This document shows positions 36,144 to 44,643 of a stretch of 64,000 bases of DNA, one piece after another (within the stretch, counting starts at the first letter, position 1; every line of letters starts with the position of its first letter). The stretch is taken from assembly GCA_035295745.1 (NCBI GenBank), contig DATGIL010000056.1:124001-188000 (forward strand), given 5' to 3'. The notes below the pieces were generated by a model. It had not been told where the DNA came from. It searched no databases and saw nothing but the letters and a program-made list of their open reading frames with translations. Origin of the DNA: JAIQFL01 sp035295745. Lineage in GTDB: Bacteria > Acidobacteriota > Terriglobia > Bryobacterales > Bryobacteraceae. The position numbers were made by a program, and so were the translations under genes.

Positions 36144-37609
36144 TCATTCTGTTTCATCCGCGCAGCACCAAGCCGAAGAATCGGCGTCTGCCGCTATCCG
36201 TGCTCTATCTTGCCGCCGTGTTGGAGGGCAAGGAAGAGTATGCGATCGTGGACGGCAATGCGGATGCCGACCCCTTGGCCACAATCGATGGACTGATGCG
36301 CGAGGCCGCGGAGCGACGCGATCCGGTGGATCTTCTGGGCGTCTCCGTGATGCCGGGTCCACAATTACGCAGCGCGATTCCGGTATGCCGCCAATTCCGT
36401 GAGAAATATCCGAAAGTTCCCATTGTGTGGGGCGGATACTTCGCGTCTCTCTACACGCAGGCCTCGTTGAATGCGCGCTACGTGGACTTTGTGGTGAAGG
36501 GGCAAGGCGAAGATACGCTGCTGGAACTGCTGGAGGCCTTGCGCGGTGGGCGCGATTTCTCGCGAATCCGGGGGCTGGCGTACAAGGACCAGTTCGGACT
36601 GCATGTGCACACAGCCGAGCGTCCGCTCAAGTCGCCCGATGATTTTCCGTGGCCGCCTTATCACCGGCTCGACGCCTCCAAGTACATCGCCAATACGTTT
36701 TTGGGATCGCGCACGGCGGTGCACCAGGCCAGCATCGGCTGCCCGTTCAAGTGCAATTTCTGCGGCGTGGTCCCGGTCTACGATCGCGAGAAGATGGAAT
36801 CGCCGGAGCGCACAGTCGCGATCCTGGACAACCTGCAGAGGCGCTATGGCGTGAACGCGGTGCAGTTCTATGACAACAACTTCTTCTTGCGCGAAGATCA
36901 CGCGCGGGAGTTAGCCGCCCGCATCGCGCCGCTGAATCTGCGGTGGTGGTGTGAGGCGCGGGTCGACATTGTGCTGAGCTACTCGGACGACACGTTGCGC
37001 AAGCTGCGAGCGGCGGGCTGCGTGATGATCTTCTTCGGAGTGGAATCGGGCTCCGACGCGGCGTTGCGCGATATGAAGAAGCAGTTGACTGCCGAGCAGA
37101 CGGTAGCTCTAGCGCAGCGCATTCGCGAATTCGATATCGTGCCCGAGTACTCGATGATCTTCGGCAATCCCGCCGACGCGGAGCGCGACGTGGCAGAGAA
37201 CATCGCTTTCGTGCGGCGCGTGAAAAAGGTGAATCCCGACGTGGAGATCGTGGTACAGACATATGTGCCGACACCGCAGAAGTCGGGCGCGTATGGTGCC
37301 GTGGAGGTGGAATTTCCATCGACGCCGGACGAGTGGATTTCGGATCGCTGGTACCCGTATCTGATTCGCACGGACCCGGAACTGCCTTGGCTGCCGGAGC
37401 ATGTGAAGCGGCGGATCCGCGATTTTGAGACGGTGATGAATTCGCGCTGGCCGACGACGCAGGACATGCGCTTGCCGGGCTGGGGACGTACGTTGTTGAA
37501 GTCGCTCAGCGGCTGGCGCTATGCGCTGGGTGCGTACGATTTTCCCGCGGAGCTGCGCTTCGCGCAAAAGCTGGTCCGTCTGCGCCAGCCCAGGCTGGAG
37601 AGCCTATGA
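36140..37609 (+). CDS. Cobalamin-type radical SAM protein 4
   Basis: The ATG at 36140 overlaps the stop of methyltransferase 2 (ATGA). The protein has 489 residues. The N-terminal B12-like part begins MIILFHPRSTKPKNRRLPLSV and has GVSVMPGPQLRSAIPV and VWGGYFASLYT. The cluster motif is CPFKCNFC (Cys201, Cys205, Cys208). Downstream RSAM features are VQFYDNNFFLRED, FFGVESGSDAAL and SMIFGNPADAER. Its 3' end lies at the start of a 296-bp tandem duplication. Confidence 0.93.
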   Translation: MIILFHPRSTKPKNRRLPLSVLYLAAVLEGKEEYAIVDGNADADPLATIDGLMREAAERRDPVDLLGVSVMPGPQLRSAIPVCRQFREKYPKVPIVWGGYFASLYTQASLNARYVDFVVKGQGEDTLLELLEALRGGRDFSRIRGLAYKDQFGLHVHTAERPLKSPDDFPWPPYHRLDASKYIANTFLGSRTAVHQASIGCPFKCNFCGVVPVYDREKMESPERTVAILDNLQRRYGVNAVQFYDNNFFLREDHARELAARIAPLNLRWWCEARVDIVLSYSDDTLRKLRAAGCVMIFFGVESGSDAALRDMKKQLTAEQTVALAQRIREFDIVPEYSMIFGNPADAERDVAENIAFVRRVKKVNPDVEIVVQTYVPTPQKSGAYGAVEVEFPSTPDEWISDRWYPYLIRTDPELPWLPEHVKRRIRDFETVMNSRWPTTQDMRLPGWGRTLLKSLSGWRYALGAYDFPAELRFAQKLVRLRQPRLESL

Positions 37610-37663
37610 TCCGCGAGCCTATTTGCTTGAGCCCGAATCGTGCAAAAACTCTGATGCGTCGAT

Positions 37664-37873
37664 GTGGCGCAAACACTCCTGTTTGCCGCGTCGAGACTCC
37701 TCTCGACGCTTTTCGCGCCTCCACCATCTCTGCGGCTCAGAAACTCCGCTCCCGTGCGCCAGACGCTCCCGGATTCAACCCAGCCTCGAAAATCCTTCGT
37801 GGCGCAGATCTCGCGGACTACCGAAAAGTCTCGACAGGAGTGTCGAGACGGCAAACAGAAGTGTTTGCGCCAC
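37664..37873. repeat. Palindromic repeat element, copy C (full length)
   Basis: The 210-bp element starts gtggcgcaaacactcctgtt and ends agaagtgtttgcgccac. The left arm has the hairpins caaaca/ctcc/tgtttg and gtcgaga/ctcc/tctcgac. The right arm has the mirrored pair gtctcgacaggagtgtcgag and caaacagaagtgtttg. The core between the arms carries ccaccatctctgcg. Confidence 0.9.
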
Positions 37874-37959
37874 GTCTGCGGCAACCCAGGCTGCAGTGCT
37901 TATGATGAGCGTCTCTATCAGCTTCAGCCCGAAACGTGCAAAGATTCTCGCGCGTCAAT

Positions 37960-38142
37960 GTGGCGCAAACACTCGTGTTTGCCGCGCCTCCACCATCTCT
38001 GCGACCCAGAAACTCCGCTCCCCGGCGCCAAGCGCTCCCGGATTCAACCCAGCCTCGAAAATAATTCGTGGCGCAGATCTCGTGGACTACCGAAGAGTCT
38101 CGACAGGAGTGTCGAGACGGCAAACAGAAGTGTTTGCGCCAC
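37960..38142. repeat. Palindromic repeat element, copy D (left arm deleted)
   Basis: This 183-bp copy matches copy C in sequence and order but lacks ~27 bases of the left-arm hairpin between gtttgccgcg and cctccacc. Its right arm is intact. It is the second unit of the 296-bp duplication. Confidence 0.88.
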
Positions 38143-38218
38143 GCCTACACACGATCCTGGGGAAGGGGCCAACTCCTAATCCCCAACCCCCAACCCCTGC
38201 TTTCAAGGTTTGCACCAC

Positions 38219-38878
38219 GTGAGCATCGCGATTTCTCCCGCGGAGGGATATGCGCTTTGGGCAGCGGAATGGGACTCGACGCCTTCACCGATCGTGGCGC
38301 TTGAACATCGCGTGTTGACGCCGTGGATTGCGGATCTGCGGCCCCGGCGCGCCATCGATGTGGGGTGCGGCACCGGGCGATGGACAGCGCCTCTCTCCGC
38401 CATCGGCCTCGATCTCTCGCCCGCGATGCTGGCGATCGCCGCTTCGAAGCACGGCTTGCAGGGACGCCTGGCTGCCGCCGACGCGACCGCGATTCCCATC
38501 CGCAGCAACGCCGCCGACCTCGTTCTCTGTACACTGACCCTCGGGCATATTCGCGATCCGCTGTCCGCGATGCGGGAGTTCGCGCGAATTCTGGAGCCGG
38601 GCGGCACCTTGATCCTCACGGACTTCCATCCCGCTGCCGCCGCACTGGGATGGCGCCGTACCTTCCGGAATGGCGGGCGCGTCTACGAGATCGAAAATCA
38701 TTCGTACAGCCTCGAGGAACTCCGCGCCGGCATTCCGGAACTGCTGCTGCGCGAGTCGGTGGACGCGACCATCGGAGAACCGGAACGCGCGCTCTTCGAC
38801 AAGGCCGTCAGACCGGAACTGTTCGAGACAGCCTCGCGAATGCCTGCCGTATTGCTGACGAGGTGGTCGCGGCTGTGA
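38219..38878 (+). CDS. SAM-dependent methyltransferase 3
   Basis: A GTG at 38219 (MSIAISPAEGYALWA) is the most likely start; a TTG at 38210 also opens the frame. About 219 residues. Motif I is AIDVGCGTGRWTAPLS near residue 45, followed by LDLSPAMLAIA, ADATAIPIRSNAADLVLCTLTLGHI and EPGGTLILTDFHP. It is the ubiE/COQ5-like type. The stop overlaps the amidohydrolase start by four bases (GTGA). The substrate is unknown. Confidence 0.9.
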   Translation: MSIAISPAEGYALWAAEWDSTPSPIVALEHRVLTPWIADLRPRRAIDVGCGTGRWTAPLSAIGLDLSPAMLAIAASKHGLQGRLAAADATAIPIRSNAADLVLCTLTLGHIRDPLSAMREFARILEPGGTLILTDFHPAAAALGWRRTFRNGGRVYEIENHSYSLEELRAGIPELLLRESVDATIGEPERALFDKAVRPELFETASRMPAVLLTRWSRL

Positions 38879-39966
38879 CTCTGGCCGGCGCCAGGGGCAC
38901 GCCCGAGGTCGAGATTCCGGGGCCGCCAATGACTCTCGATCTCGCGGGGCATCTCCTTCTTCCGGGGCTGATCAATGCGCACGATCATCTGGAGTTCAAT
39001 CTCTTTCCCCGGCTGAGTTATCGAACGCATGGCAATGCCGGCGAGTGGGCGCGCGAAATCTATCATCCCGACCAGAGCCCGGTGCGCGAGCACCTGCGTG
39101 TGCCGAAGCCCGTACGGCTGTGGTGGGGCGCATTGAAGAACCTGCTGAGCGGCGTGACGACGGTGTGCCACCACAATCCCTATGACCCCGAATTCGACGG
39201 CGCGAATTTTCCGGTAAGTGTGGTGAGCCGATTTGCGTGGGCCCACTCCCTGGAATTCGAACCGGATGTGGCATCCCGATTCCGCGAGGCGCCGCCCGAC
39301 TCTCCGTTTCTGATTCACTGCGGCGAGGGCATCGACGCGAGCGCGCGCCAGGAGATCGATACGCTGGATTCCATTGGGGTCCTGGACAATTGCACGGCGA
39401 TCATTCACGGCGTCGGGCTCGACCACAGACTCGACCTGATGCGTCGTCGCGGCGCTTCGCTGATCTGGTGCCCCGTCTCCAACCTGTTGATGTTCGGCCG
39501 CACGGTGGCTCGTGATATTCTGCGCTCCGAGATCCCGATCGCATTAGCCACGGATTCGGCGATGAGCGCGCCGGGAGACCTGCTGGACGCCTTGGCGGCG
39601 GCTCGGCGCTATCTGCCAGTGGAAAACATCTACGATATGATCAGCAGCGGCCCGCGGAAGATTTTGAAGCTGGAACCATCCGCGCTGGCGCAGGATTGGG
39701 TGGCGGTTCTTTCGGATGCGCGATCACCCGTGAAGGCGCTCATCGAGGGAAGCATCGCGCTGGTGGTGGTCCGCGGGAAGATTCGGCTGGTGTCGCCGGC
39801 GTTGGCAAGAAAGCTTCCGCAGGAGACGGTCCGCGATTTTCAACCTTTGACGCTTGAGGGCAGGCCCGCCGTGTTGGTGGATGTAGACGTGTGCGAACTC
39901 CGCAGAGCCGCGATGCGGCATCTCGGACCGGTGCTTCGTCTCTCCGGCAGACGGATCGAGACATGA
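38875..39966 (+). CDS. Amidohydrolase-superfamily metal enzyme
   Basis: The GTG at 38875 overlaps the stop of methyltransferase 3 and gives 363 residues. The open frame upstream to 38323 is a shadow. The metal-binding motifs are LPGLINAHDHLEF (HxH near residue 36), FLIHCGEGID, AIIHGVGLD (His) and ATDSAMSAPGD (Asp). These match TRZ/ATZ-type deaminases and hydrolases. The N-terminus is shorter than usual and lacks part of the usual beta-sandwich strand, so the start may differ. Its role in the cluster is unknown. Confidence 0.85.
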   Translation: MTLAGARGTPEVEIPGPPMTLDLAGHLLLPGLINAHDHLEFNLFPRLSYRTHGNAGEWAREIYHPDQSPVREHLRVPKPVRLWWGALKNLLSGVTTVCHHNPYDPEFDGANFPVSVVSRFAWAHSLEFEPDVASRFREAPPDSPFLIHCGEGIDASARQEIDTLDSIGVLDNCTAIIHGVGLDHRLDLMRRRGASLIWCPVSNLLMFGRTVARDILRSEIPIALATDSAMSAPGDLLDALAAARRYLPVENIYDMISSGPRKILKLEPSALAQDWVAVLSDARSPVKALIEGSIALVVVRGKIRLVSPALARKLPQETVRDFQPLTLEGRPAVLVDVDVCELRRAAMRHLGPVLRLSGRRIET

Positions 39967-40940
39967 GCGGACGAATCGAACAGCTTCCGATCCTGGTACT
40001 GCAGCCGCACACCCGCTGCAACTGCCGCTGCGTGATGTGCGACATCTGGAAGGTCACGGAATCACGTGAGATCAGCGCGGAGGACCTGGAGCGGCATCTG
40101 GAAGACATTCGGCGGCTCAAGGTCCGTTGGGTGGTCTTCACGGGAGGAGAGCCCTTGATGCATTCGGATCTCTTCCGGCTTGCGGCGCTACTTCGGCCCG
40201 ACGGGATCCGCACCACCATCCTAAGCACGGGGCTGCTGCTGGAGCGGCATGCCGCAGCGATTGTGGAGAGCACAGACGAAGTCATCGTTTCGCTGGATGG
40301 CCCCGAAGTGGTGCATGATGCCATCCGGAGGGTGCCCGGCGCGTATCGACGCCTCGCGGAAGGGGTGCGGTCGATTCATCAGCTTGCGCCCGCCTACCCC
40401 ATCGCGGCGCGATGCACCATACAATCCGGCAACGCCGCGCATCTCCGCGAGACGGTCGCGGCAGCGCGCGAGTTGGGGCTGCGGTCGATTTCGTTTCTGG
40501 CTGCCGACCTCACATCCACCGCTTTCAATCGGCCACTGGTGTGGCCTGAGGATCGGCAGTCTTCCGTCGCTCCGCCACTGGCCTTGCTGGAACGCGAGGT
40601 CGAAGCCCTGATCCACGCTTACCCGGCGGATGGATTCGTTCTGGAGAGCCCTGCCAAACTGCGCCGCACCGTCTCACACTTTCGCGCACATTATGGCCTG
40701 GAATCGCACGTTGCGCCGCGCTGCAACGCGCCGTGGGTCTCGGCCGTGCTGGAGGCGAACGGGGACGTGCGGCCCTGCTTCTTCCATCCGCCGATTGGCA
40801 ACACGTCGAGCGCGAGCCTGGAAGAAGTGCTCAATGGCAAACTGGCTATGTCGTTTCGCGGAGCATTGAAGGTGGTCGAAAATCCGATCTGTCAGAAGTG
40901 CGTCTGTTCGCTCTGGGTTGGTCCAGAGTCATTTGAATAG
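39963..40940 (+). CDS. Radical SAM / SPASM-type protein
   Basis: The ATG at 39963 overlaps the amidohydrolase stop (ATGA) and gives 325 residues. The cluster motif CNCRCVMC has Cys19, Cys23 and Cys26, followed by VVFTGGEPLMHSDLF and VIVSLDGPE. Near the C-terminus APRCNAPW, RPCFFHPP and CQKCVCSLW carry extra cysteines that look like a SPASM/Twitch auxiliary cluster. Such enzymes modify peptides or other small substrates. No cobalamin domain is present, unlike the other radical SAM proteins of the cluster. Its 3' end overlaps the convergent pectate lyase gene by 12 bases. Confidence 0.92.
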   Translation: MSGRIEQLPILVLQPHTRCNCRCVMCDIWKVTESREISAEDLERHLEDIRRLKVRWVVFTGGEPLMHSDLFRLAALLRPDGIRTTILSTGLLLERHAAAIVESTDEVIVSLDGPEVVHDAIRRVPGAYRRLAEGVRSIHQLAPAYPIAARCTIQSGNAAHLRETVAAARELGLRSISFLAADLTSTAFNRPLVWPEDRQSSVAPPLALLEREVEALIHAYPADGFVLESPAKLRRTVSHFRAHYGLESHVAPRCNAPWVSAVLEANGDVRPCFFHPPIGNTSSASLEEVLNGKLAMSFRGALKVVENPICQKCVCSLWVGPESFE

Positions 40941-41951
40941 CTGCGAGGGGCGGTCGACGTACCAGCGGTATCCGGTGCGCCGTTCGTATTCAATCTCGGA
41001 GAGCTGATACTTCACCACCGAATCGCGGCCTGAGAAAATGGGGCGGTTGGTGCCGATCTCATAGAATCGCGCCCACAGCGGCGGCGCGTTCGCATCCTGC
41101 ACCACGACGAAATCGTAGCCCCGCGATGTGCCGGGCGCAGCCTTACGTTCCACGCGAATGCCCGTGAGCTTGACAGCGTCGAACCAGGCAATCGCGGACT
41201 GGATGGCGGTCGTGATCTCGGGCGACGGATGCTCGATGCCTTGCAGGAACTGAACAATCCCCACGCTTTCGCTGCCACTCAGCGAAGGGTGCTCGTAGGC
41301 GCGCGCCTTGGCCGGCAGGAGCGTCTTCTCGTCGTGCTGCGCGCACCATGCGGTGAGCTTGCCGTCGACTCTCACCTGCGTCTTGAGAATGCACTGGACT
41401 CCCTTTTCGATGGCGAGCCTGGCGCGTTCGCGATCGGCATCGCTGACAAACGTATAGTCGGACTCGCGTCGCACGATGGAGCGCAGCGTCTCCATGACGC
41501 CGATCATGGCGTCGTCGTTATAGGTGATGTGGCTCCAGTAGCCGTCGCGCAGTGGATAGAACTGGGGCCATCCGCCGTTCGGATACTGCGCCTCCAGGAT
41601 AAAATTCAGGCCGCTTTGAAATGCGCTGCGGAATCGCTCCTGGCGGGTGGCAGTGTAGACGCGCGCCAGATAACGCATCTGCGTATAGGTGGCATCGTTG
41701 TCGATGGTGGTGTGTCCGAGGTTCTCCTTCTTGCGAGCCTGCAGGTCACTGCGCTCTTGGTCGGAGAGCGGCGCCGCCATGTCGATATTCTTCTCCCACC
41801 CGCCATTGTCGTGCTGGTACAGCAGGAGTTGGTCGGCAATGCGGACGGCCTCGGCGCTGGAGTAGAAGCTGGGGGCCTGGTGCATGGCGTCTCTCCAGGG
41901 GATCGAAGCGAGGAAGAAGGTGGCGATCAGCGCGCGATGCAGCATCGTCAC
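40929..41951 (-). CDS. Secreted pectate lyase (PL10 family)
   Basis: A 340-residue protein with a signal peptide (MTMLHRALIATFFLASIPWRDA). Family 10 signatures are NGGWEKNIDM, LGHTTIDNDATYTQMRYLARVY, FILEAQYPNGGWPQFYPL and HITYNDDAMIGVM. The last part carries PPLWARFYEIGTNRPIFSGRD, typical of the C-terminal catalytic region. The enzyme cleaves homogalacturonan by beta-elimination outside the cell. The gene is monocistronic and converges with the radical SAM/SPASM gene. Confidence 0.9.
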   Translation of the reverse strand: MTMLHRALIATFFLASIPWRDAMHQAPSFYSSAEAVRIADQLLLYQHDNGGWEKNIDMAAPLSDQERSDLQARKKENLGHTTIDNDATYTQMRYLARVYTATRQERFRSAFQSGLNFILEAQYPNGGWPQFYPLRDGYWSHITYNDDAMIGVMETLRSIVRRESDYTFVSDADRERARLAIEKGVQCILKTQVRVDGKLTAWCAQHDEKTLLPAKARAYEHPSLSGSESVGIVQFLQGIEHPSPEITTAIQSAIAWFDAVKLTGIRVERKAAPGTSRGYDFVVVQDANAPPLWARFYEIGTNRPIFSGRDSVVKYQLSEIEYERRTGYRWYVDRPSQLFK

Positions 41952-42069
41952 TGCAGATTATATCGGGTCCTGGAAGAGTGCCCGCTAAGTCAGCGGATGT
42001 GTGATCAGAAGCGGCGAAGTACTGTCGCGGCGCCGAAGACACGCCCTGCAGACAGAGGACACGCGAATA

Positions 42070-42115
42070 GTCTCGACAAAAGTGTCGAGACGGCAAACAG
42101 AGTGTTTACGCCACG
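42070..42115. repeat. Palindromic repeat element, copy E (right arm)
   Basis: The sequence gtctcgacaaaagtgtcgag followed by acggcaaacagagtgtttac and gccac matches the right arm of copies C and G. It lies directly at the 3' end of the GH94 gene and could serve as a transcript end structure. A left arm is not clear. Confidence 0.65.
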
Positions 42116-44512
42116 TCAGCCCATGCGGACCGCAACATCGTGGACAGACCCGGGAAGCTGCGGCGGAATCGCGCCCACGATCTCCCGGCCGTCCAGAAGC
42201 ACACTCTGCACGCCCTTCTCCACACCGTCGGGATTGGTCATGGCGATGCGGAAGGTCGCGCCGCGCCATTGGCGGACCACCTCGAACTCGGTCCAGCCGG
42301 AGGGAATGCACGGGTCGATGATCAGACCTTCGAAGGTCAGGCGGATGCCCAGGATCCAACGGGTCGCCGCCGTGTAGTTCCAGCCGCCGCTGCCGGTCAG
42401 CCAGGGATGGCGCGCGCGCCCGTAGGCGGTGTGATCGCGGCCCATCACGAACTGGCAGTACGAGTAGGGCTCAGCCTCGCGGGTTTCGATTTGGTCGTTC
42501 TGATTGTACGGCAGGAGCGCGTCGTAGAACTTCATGGCGCGATCGCCGCGGCCCAGCTTACACTCCGCGATAATGGCCCAGGGGTTGGGATGGCTGAAGA
42601 TCGCGGCGTTCTCCTTGATGCCCTTGTATACGCGCGCGACGAAGCCAATATCGTCGTTGGGCTTCGAGAAGGCCGGCCACAGCAGATGAATTCCGTAAGG
42701 CGAGTAGAGGTAGCGGTCGACGGCATCCATGCAGGCGCGGGCGCGCTCGGGAGACGCGGCGTCGGAGACCACGGCCCACGTGTTGCTCTCGATGAAGACC
42801 TTTCCTTCCTCGCTCTCGCGAGTGCCAATTTTGACGCCCTTGGCGGTGATGCCGCGGAGGTACCATTCGCCGTCCCAGAGCTCGCGTTCGCATGCCGCGC
42901 GCACTTTCTCCGCGAGGACACAGTATTGGCGGGCGTCGGCATCGCGTCCCAGGAAGCGCGCCGCTTCGACGAATTCGCGCAAGGCCCAATGGTGCAGGAA
43001 GGAAACCATGGCGCTCTCCCCGCCGCCCAGATTCAGGCAGTCGTTCCAGTCGGCGCGCAGTCCTTTGCAGATGCCGCTAGGCCCCACCTGCTCGGCAGAG
43101 AAATCGAGTGCCCGCTTGAGGTGCTCGTAGACGGTAGCCTCGCCTTCGTCGGCGAACGGCACGACCTGGTCGAAAAGCGCGGCTTCGCCGGTCTCCTTCA
43201 CGTACTCACAGACGGAGACCACGAGCCAGAGCGCGTCGTCGGAGCAGACATCCGCAAGTCCGTGGATCAGGCTCTTGCGATCGGGCGTGGGAGTGACGGT
43301 GGGCGACTTGAACTTCGGCGCCTTTTGCTTTTCGGGGTCGAACCAATCGGGGTCGAAGAGGTGCAGGCCGTAGCCTCGGCTGACCTGTCCTTGCAGCAAT
43401 TCAATAATGCGCTGCCGGCATTTCGCCGGATTGGTATGAACCACGCTCATCACGTCCTGGGACGTGTCGCGATAGCCCAGACCGGTGCGCCCGCCGACTT
43501 CGATGAACGAAGCGAAGCGCGACCAGACCACGCAGGTCTCGGCCTGGTAGAGCGTCCAGGTGTTGATCATGGTGTCCAGCCCCGCGTGGGGAGTGTGGCA
43601 CTGTAACACCGCGAGTTTCTGCTGCCAGTAGTGGCGCAATGCGTCGAAAGCGCGGTCCACGTTCGCGACGTCGGAGTAGCGGGCCTTGATTTCGAGTCCC
43701 TTGGCACGCGGACCCACGCCGAGCATGAAGACTACGCGCGCTTCTTCGCCCGGCGCCAGTGTCAGGCGCTTGTGGAGCGATCCGCAATGGTTGCCGCCGA
43801 GTTCCGAACGATTGCCGCACTCTCCGCGCTCCACCGCGATGGGATTGCTCTCGGTCCGGTAGGGCCCGAGGAAGCTGTCGCGCAGGCTGTCGTAACTGTC
43901 GGGCTCGAAGCTGGAGGCGAAGTAGTGAAACGTCCAAGGCTCGTAGAAGAAATCGTACTCGATGACGCCGTCCTGGTAGCTCGATCCGCTGGCGTAGAGG
44001 CTCATCTGCAGATTCTGGTTGTCGATTTCGATGTGGTGAAAAGAGAATTCGACGTATGAGAAGAGGCTCAGTTCGCGCGGGACCGCACCGGTGTTGCGGA
44101 TGCGGACGTCCCAGAGTTCGACATCTTCGTCGGGCGGGATGAAGATGGTCTGCTCGGCGTGCAGGTCCTGATAGTCGCATGAGAAGCGCGAGTAGGAGAG
44201 GCCGTGGCGGCACTCGTAGCTTGCACGCGAGAGTTCCTTGCCGACGGGCTGCCAGGAGACGGACCAATACTCGCCGGTCTGGTCGTCACGCAGGTAGCAA
44301 TAGTGGCCGGGGCGATCGAGCGGCACAGCGTTGGCGCGGAAGCGGGTGACGCGCTGATGCTCCGCGCTGCGGTAGAAGGAGTATCCGCCGGCATTGTGCG
44401 AGAGGACGGTGCAAAGATCTTTCACCCCCAGATAGTTGGTCCAGGAGACGGGCACGTCTGGCCTCTCGATAACATACTCGCGAGCTTGGTTGTCGAAATG
44501 TCCGTATCGCAT
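42116..44512 (-). CDS. GH94 glycoside phosphorylase, probable N,N'-diacetylchitobiose phosphorylase
   Basis: This 798-residue protein has the GH94 order of domains: an N-terminal beta-sandwich, an (alpha/alpha)6 catalytic barrel and a C-terminal beta-domain. The catalytic acid is Asp491 in GLRADWNDCLNLGGGES; the same residue sits near position 490 in the chitobiose phosphorylase family. Other family marks are YLRDDQTGEYWS, TGLGYRDTSQD (phosphate-binding region), CSDDALWL and PWLTGSGGWNY. The enzyme splits a beta-linked disaccharide with phosphate into a sugar-1-phosphate and free sugar. The neighbouring mutase and transporter support a chitobiose or related substrate. It is probably cotranscribed with them. 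Confidence 0.92.
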   Translation of the reverse strand: MRYGHFDNQAREYVIERPDVPVSWTNYLGVKDLCTVLSHNAGGYSFYRSAEHQRVTRFRANAVPLDRPGHYCYLRDDQTGEYWSVSWQPVGKELSRASYECRHGLSYSRFSCDYQDLHAEQTIFIPPDEDVELWDVRIRNTGAVPRELSLFSYVEFSFHHIEIDNQNLQMSLYASGSSYQDGVIEYDFFYEPWTFHYFASSFEPDSYDSLRDSFLGPYRTESNPIAVERGECGNRSELGGNHCGSLHKRLTLAPGEEARVVFMLGVGPRAKGLEIKARYSDVANVDRAFDALRHYWQQKLAVLQCHTPHAGLDTMINTWTLYQAETCVVWSRFASFIEVGGRTGLGYRDTSQDVMSVVHTNPAKCRQRIIELLQGQVSRGYGLHLFDPDWFDPEKQKAPKFKSPTVTPTPDRKSLIHGLADVCSDDALWLVVSVCEYVKETGEAALFDQVVPFADEGEATVYEHLKRALDFSAEQVGPSGICKGLRADWNDCLNLGGGESAMVSFLHHWALREFVEAARFLGRDADARQYCVLAEKVRAACERELWDGEWYLRGITAKGVKIGTRESEEGKVFIESNTWAVVSDAASPERARACMDAVDRYLYSPYGIHLLWPAFSKPNDDIGFVARVYKGIKENAAIFSHPNPWAIIAECKLGRGDRAMKFYDALLPYNQNDQIETREAEPYSYCQFVMGRDHTAYGRARHPWLTGSGGWNYTAATRWILGIRLTFEGLIIDPCIPSGWTEFEVVRQWRGATFRIAMTNPDGVEKGVQSVLLDGREIVGAIPPQLPGSVHDVAVRMG

Positions 44513-44529
44513 ATTTTACTTTTCATGTG

Positions 44530-44567
44530 GAGCAGGTCACCGACCTGCTCTCGCAAGCCTACTTGCG
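44530..44567. other. Two adjacent perfect hairpins in an operon gap
   Basis: gagcaggtc/acc/gacctgctc forms a 9-bp stem at 44530-44550 and cgcaag/ccta/cttgcg forms a 6-bp stem at 44552-44567. Both lie between the mutase gene and the GH94 gene, next to repeat copy F. They may be another repeat type or a processing or stabilising structure in the mRNA. Confidence 0.6.
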
Positions 44568-44590
44568 TCAGGCAAAATTGGTGACGCCTG

Positions 44591-44643
44591 AAAAAGCGTC
44601 GAGAGGAGTCTCGACGCGGCAAACAGGGGTGTTTGCGCCACGT
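44591..44643. repeat. Palindromic repeat element, copy F (right arm)
   Basis: Sequence aaagcgtcgagaggagtctc, gacgcggcaaacaggggtg and tttgcgccac matches the right arm of copy G. It sits in the 130-base gap between the mutase-fusion and GH94 genes. A matching left arm is not seen. Confidence 0.75.

Larger units (their letters stand above)
37578..38142. repeat. Tandem duplication, period 296 bp
   Basis: The segment gtctgcgccagcccaggctg at 37578 recurs as gtctgcggcaacccaggctg at 37874. The repeat elements inside start at 37664 and 37960, again 296 apart. The first copy includes the last ~30 bases of the radical SAM protein 4 gene. The second copy has about 27 bases missing from its left arm (the gtcgagactcctctcgac hairpin) and some substitutions. 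Confidence 0.8.
37610..38218. other. Intergenic region with tandem repeat elements C and D
   Basis: This 609-base gap between radical SAM protein 4 and methyltransferase 3 has no gene I can support. It consists mainly of a tandem duplication (37578-37873 and 37874-38142) containing repeat copies C and D, then ~75 bases of unique sequence. Short ORFs on both strands are translations of the repeats. Confidence 0.75.

Noticed and set aside
37606..38222. Overlapping ORFs between radical SAM 4 and methyltransferase 3
   Set aside because: They translate the palindromic repeat arms (SVCAT and similar strings) in several frames and copies.
38323..38874. Upstream extension of the amidohydrolase
   Set aside because: It is a shadow of methyltransferase 3; the GTG at 38875 overlaps the stop as at other junctions in the cluster.
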